64,000 nt of DNA from contig VUYV01000046.1 of NCBI GenBank assembly GCA_008711295.1, positions 2,565,225-2,629,224 of the forward strand, written 5' to 3'. A program made the translations under genes and the position numbers. A model generated the notes under the pieces. That model did no database searches and was not told the origin of the DNA. It was given only the letters and a program-made list of their open reading frames with translations. Positions within the stretch are counted from its first letter, which is position 1; each line of letters starts with the position of its first letter. This document shows, in pieces, positions 60,060 to 64,000 of the stretch. The stretch is from Anarhynchus alexandrinus. Its lineage: Eukaryota; Chordata; Aves; Charadriiformes; Charadriidae.

Positions 60060-60785
60060 TGCATAGAGATATGCATATGCACCAATATATGCTGGAGGCC
60101 ACCCAGCTAGAAAGCAGCTAGGCAGAAAAGGACCTGGGGTCCTGGTGGACACCAAGTTGAACATGAACCAGCAATGGGACCTTGCTGCAAAGAAGGTGAA
60201 TGGAATCCTCTGCTGCATTAGACAAAATATTGTCAGGAGATTGAGGGAGGTGATCTTTCCCCTTTATTGAGTGCTGGTGAGGCCACACCTGGAGTGCTGG
60301 GTCCAGTGCTGGGCTCCTCAGAACAAGAGACATGGACACAGTGGAGAGAGTCCAGCAAAGGGCCATGAAGAGGATTAAGGGTCTGGAGCACCTCACATAA
60401 GAGGAAAGGCAGAGAGACCTGGGAATGTTCAATCTGAAGAAAAGAAGGCTCAGGGGGATCTCATCAATGTGTATAAATACCCGAAGAGAGGGTGCAAAAG
60501 GATGGAGCTGAGCTATTTTCAGTGGTGCCCCTGCACCAGGACCAGAGCCAATGGGCAGAAACTGAAACACAGGAGGTTCCCTCTGAACATCAGGAAATAT
60601 TTTTTTACTGTGAGGGTGACTGAGCACTAGCAGATTGCTCAGAGAGATTATAGAGTCTCCCTCATTTGAGATATTTAGAAGCCACCTAGACACAGTTCTA
60701 GGTAGCCCTGCTTGAGCAAGGTGGTCGGACAAGATGACCTCCAGAGGTCCCTTCCAACCTCAACCATTCTGTGATTCTGTGAAAT
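60060..60785 (+). mobile_element. CR1: CR1 3' portion, ATTCTGTG subfamily
   Basis: This encodes decayed ORF2 tail in several frames: [54 protein letters not shown], then the RFPLNIRKYFFTVRV block. It ends TTCCAACCTCAACCATTCTG, TGATTCTGTGA. Stops and frameshifts are frequent (for example a stop within the PLYSAL-type position at about 60270). The octamer matches the 51105 copy. The 5' boundary near 60060 is approximate. Confidence 0.92.
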
Positions 60786-62945
60786 CTTTGCAGATCCCTG
60801 CTGTGTAGGATAGACTTGGTGGCTGAAACTTGTTGAAAAATATGTTCAGAATCAGTAAGTGGCATGCTACAGTGAAACAGGGCTGGCAGCACCAGTTTCT
60901 GAGTAACTACAGGAAGACTGGACATACAAGGATGCTTGTGAGATACACGTCACAAAAAATATCAGGAACATTAAGGCTTTAAATCTTGCATTCCCTGTTT
61001 AATCCCTGTTTAAAGGAATTTTTCCCTATTGTAATGTAAAATGTTTTGCTGCACTGTCATTTGAGTGGTTAGCTGGTATTTCCAAGTTTCTTCCGCCTTG
61101 AATTCTACTGGGTGAAATTTGTTTTGATGTTCCTTTATTTACTTAACCAAGGAAGGAAGGAAGGAAAGAAAGAATATAAATGCACAAAGCCATGTTCATT
61201 TCACCATAGGAAGGAAAAAACAAAATGAAAAGTCAAAAAACTTTTATTAAAAATCTCAATGAAATGAAAATTCCCTTCTTGAAAATCCCCCATGTCTTTA
61301 ACTTCTGTAAACTCAACAATAAGTATTGTTTTCCTTGCTCCCCTTAAAGACTCATTTGCGAATCTTTCAGGCTGGAAGCAGGGGGAACCCATTTGTGGTC
61401 TAAAGCAGGTTCTGGATAAGCCATAGGTTCCTTTGGCAGCAGCTTCCCTTTCTCCCTGGAAATAGTGTGACGTAAAGGTTTTGACTACTGCTTCCAGTTA
61501 GTCTGAAGGGAAATGTTTGATATATTTCACAAAATATGGAAGTATTTTTAGATTGGAGACCTCCATCATGGCAGCTGCCAGCACCTTTTGACAAAAAATT
61601 GATAAAATTTTGACATTCTGACATCTAGACAGACGGAGAAGCAGCTGCAGTATCCAAACACAATTTTGAACTGATGTGACACTTGGGGATAAGGGCATCA
61701 ACAAAGATTTGTGAGTTGATTCATATTCACTGAAACTATGACTGTGGCAAAGATCTGTTAACATGATCTTTTTTCCTCCTAGTTTCAAAGCACTCTGTTT
61801 TCTTTCCAGATTTTACTAGCTAAAAACAAAAGGTTAGTGCATGATCCTAAACTTCTTTAAGCAGCAGGACCAGAATGTCCAGTAGATATGTTTAATATTA
61901 AAGGAAAGTATATTCTGCCAGATTGACAGCCCGAGAGAGGCAAGGCTGACACAGCTCCATGTCCCCAGGCCCAACCAATAGCGAGGCTGAGCATATAGTC
62001 CCAGTAGGCACATGTACACAGAGCACACCTATACACCTCATATATACATATATACACATGGCTGGCCACACAGATCACACGCAGACACACGGAGCACCCA
62101 CAGAAACACACACAGCACCGAAGGCCTCATCCTGCTCACCTTTCTGGCTGAACAGGATGGAGGTCCACTCGTGAGAATTTAGAGACCTACATCCGTACAA
62201 GACGGATCCCTCCAGCAGCCGGGCTTGGATACTCAGTCTGCCCAGCAGCTTCCTCTGGATCCCAGTCTCTCCGGTTGCTGGCACCTGGATGTACAAGCCC
62301 CTGAGGCCATAGCCCCACTGCAGTTGCTGGTGCAGACTGTCACACACAGAGAGAGCTGTCTGGGACTCCTTTGGTCCCCTTAGAGCCATCCCCATTGTGG
62401 GCCCCCAGACCCCATCACCTACTCGCTTGCTACTCCATCTTGAACTTCGATGGTGCTTTATTTAGCACATGCTAACTCACAGTTGCACTTCATAACTTGC
62501 TAAATGTTAAATGTTAGGCCCCAGGCCCATCACAGGAACCGTCAGGGAGGGGAGCCAGAGAGAGTGCCCCTTCCTCTGAGTCCCTAAACTGTGTTCGGAC
62601 CTGCCATTGTGCCCCCGTGCTCCTCTGCGCTTGTACACATGGGCCTTTGATGGGCTGATGGCTCCTGGGATGAGCCTGGGAGCCTTCGGGGCAGGATATT
62701 ATTTGTGATCCCCCTCCTGCCATTGTCTCTCTGTGCTCCTTTGTGGGTGTATGTATGGACTGTAGTCACATAACACAACCTTTAACAAGTTAAAAAAATT
62801 AACTATAAATTGTTGATCTGTTAAAATTTATGGATATGGGCTAATTCCTATTAATTTAAATCTTCAAGAAAGGTAACGTTTTGACACTCACTGAAATATC
62901 ATTCTACCAGGGATTGGCAGAGGGGAGGTACAGGGCAAGTGGTAC
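60786..62945. other. Unique DNA; GC-richer block of unknown nature at 61900-62730
   Basis: GGAA/AGAA repeats lie at 61149-61172. 61900-62730 has higher GC, CA-rich words (CACACGCAGACACACGGAGC) and non-repeated segments such as CCAGCAGCTTCCTCTGGATC. Its frames (up to 106 codons) have no recognised domain. It could be an unrecognised retroviral or other repeat just upstream of the LTR. No RNA gene is seen. Confidence 0.4.
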
Positions 62946-63879
62946 TGGTGGCAAGTACCTGTGCATGGGGTGTCCCTGACCAGGTCTTGTTCGGGGGGAG
63001 TGTGCAGTGAAGGGCGGCCTGTGTGCGGAGGTGCCGGGGCTGCCCCGTGGCGGACACAGGCGGTGCCAGCCGGTGCCAGCCGGCTCCAACGGCCCCACCG
63101 CAGGACACAGCTGAGCCCCTCAGCCAAGCTGGGGGCGCCCAGCGGGGGGAAAAGAGGTTTGCGGCAGGGCCGAAGGCGGCCCAGGCAGAGGAGGAGGAAG
63201 CCCAGGAGGGAGCAGCAGCAGAGGGAGCCCGAGGGCGGAGGAGGAGGAGGGCAGGAGGTGCTGCAGGCCCGGAGCAGGGATCCCCTGCAGCCCTGCAGAG
63301 ACCCCGCTGGAGCAGAGACCCAGCCTGCAGCCCGGGGAGGGCCCCAGGCCGCAGCGGGGGGATATTTCCTGCAGGAGCTGCGGCCGTGGAGAGCCCCGGC
63401 GGGAGCAGGTTGTCCCTGAAGGACTGCAGCCCGGGGCAGGGCCCGCGCTGGAGCAGGGAGAGGGGGGAGGAGGGAGGAGCGGCCCAGAGGGGCTGCCAGG
63501 GACTGACCGCAGCCCCCATCCCACCCCTGCGCCCCCTGGGGTGGGGAGAGGAGGCAGGAGGGGACAGGGGAAGCTGGGAATGGGGAAAGGGTGGGTGGAA
63601 GGGAGACAGCATTCATCTTTCTTGGGCGGAACAGGTGTTGCTTTAATTGTTGTCTTTGTTTCCCATTATCTGGTTCTACTTTAATTGGCAACAAATTAAA
63701 TTAATTTTCCCTGGGTCAGGTCTGTTTTGCCTGTGAAGTTAACTGGTAAGTGATCTCCCTGTCCTTATCTTGAGCCACCAACATTTTCATCTTATTTTCA
63801 CCTCCCCTGATGTTGCAGAATGGAGCACAAATGAGTGGCTGGGGGAGATCTGACAGCCGTCCAAAGTCAACCCACCACA
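62946..63879 (+). mobile_element. Solo endogenous-retrovirus LTR (GC-rich subfamily), complete
   Basis: It begins TGGTGGCAAGTACCTGTGCA and ends GTCAACCCACCACA, so it has the TG...CA ends of an LTR. 62946-63531 appears identical to 32828-33413. The remaining 350 bases include CAACAAATTAAATTAATTTT (the AATAAA seen in the other copies reads AACAAA here), GGTCTGTTTTGCCTGTGAAG and GTGATCTCCCTGTCCTTATC. The five bases at each side (GGTAC and GTCAT) are not a duplication. No retroviral genes are adjacent. Open frames of up to 268 codons in this GC-rich repeat are artefacts. Confidence 0.85.
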
Positions 63880-64000
63880 GTCATCATTTCTAGTAGGACT
63901 AAGGAAAGGAAGTTCATTTGACAGCAATATGACGCCGTTAAGACTGACAGTCCTTTCCAGTGAGCATAATTGTATTAGCGTATAAACGTAACCTGCAAAT
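63880..64000. other. Flanking DNA, nothing recognised
   Basis: Short unique segment to the window end, with no feature visible. Confidence 0.5.

Noticed and set aside
62888..63694. 268-codon minus-strand frame
   Set aside because: Same LTR by-product as at 32.8 kb, opened by GC-rich repeated units; no domain or splice context.
32828..63879. The two direct LTRs as ends of one provirus
   Set aside because: They are 30 kb apart with only CR1 copies, another LTR and unique DNA between, no gag/pol/env remnant, and divergent 3' parts.

Overview
This is a gene-poor, AT-rich stretch of a bird nuclear genome, intergenic or deep-intronic, with no convincing protein-coding host gene, tRNA or rRNA. The assignment to birds rests on repeats. 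There are about a dozen CR1 non-LTR retrotransposon copies, most ending in the diagnostic avian CR1 tail (ATTCTATGATTCTATGA or close variants). There are also three copies of an avian endogenous-retrovirus-type LTR whose U5 side has the order AATAAA-type signal, GTCTGTTTTGCC-type block, GTGATCTCCCTGTCCTTATC-type block, CAACCCACCACA end. The CR1 3' end types and LTR type suggest a neoavian bird, but this is inferred from memory of repeat families and not tested.

Layout. 1-7013 is unique AT-rich DNA with a G7-T-G8-T-G8 tract (4448-4472). 7014-7895 is a minus-strand CR1 with a 345-base assembly gap. 10965-12145 is an old, decayed minus-strand CR1. 15190-15219 is a perfect 14-bp inverted repeat. 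20341-20690 is a purine-strand GGGGAA/AAGGG satellite with a 220-base gap. 21495-24428 is a plus-strand CR1 that keeps its 5' UTR and ORF1 remnant but has lost the reverse-transcriptase core. 26905-28141 is a minus-strand CR1 split by a younger plus-strand CR1. 29290-31310 is a minus-strand CR1 5' part, inverted relative to the 21.5-kb copy. 32828-33545 and 62946-63879 are LTRs sharing an apparently identical 586-bp block. 38925-41928 is the best-preserved CR1, with almost all of ORF2. 48920-49929 is a third, minus-strand LTR. Shorter CR1 tails lie at 15265, 43975, 51105, 52320, 54377 and 60060.

How the parts relate. Nothing here forms a functioning gene set. The CR1 copies can be compared as one family: endonuclease motif SDH is kept in the 39-42 kb copy but is SDY in the 21.5-kb copy and SHH in the 29-kb copy. 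RT motif FADD is kept only in the 39-42 kb copy and is FAND and FAAD in two others. All are dead by frameshift, nonsense or deletion. The most unusual signals are mosaic sequence identity (the identical LTR block; a CR1 5' segment much more similar between two inverted copies than the rest), a probable gap-fill artefact at the lone N (23620), and a few unique stretches that look like conserved regulatory DNA. I found no clearly new biological system.
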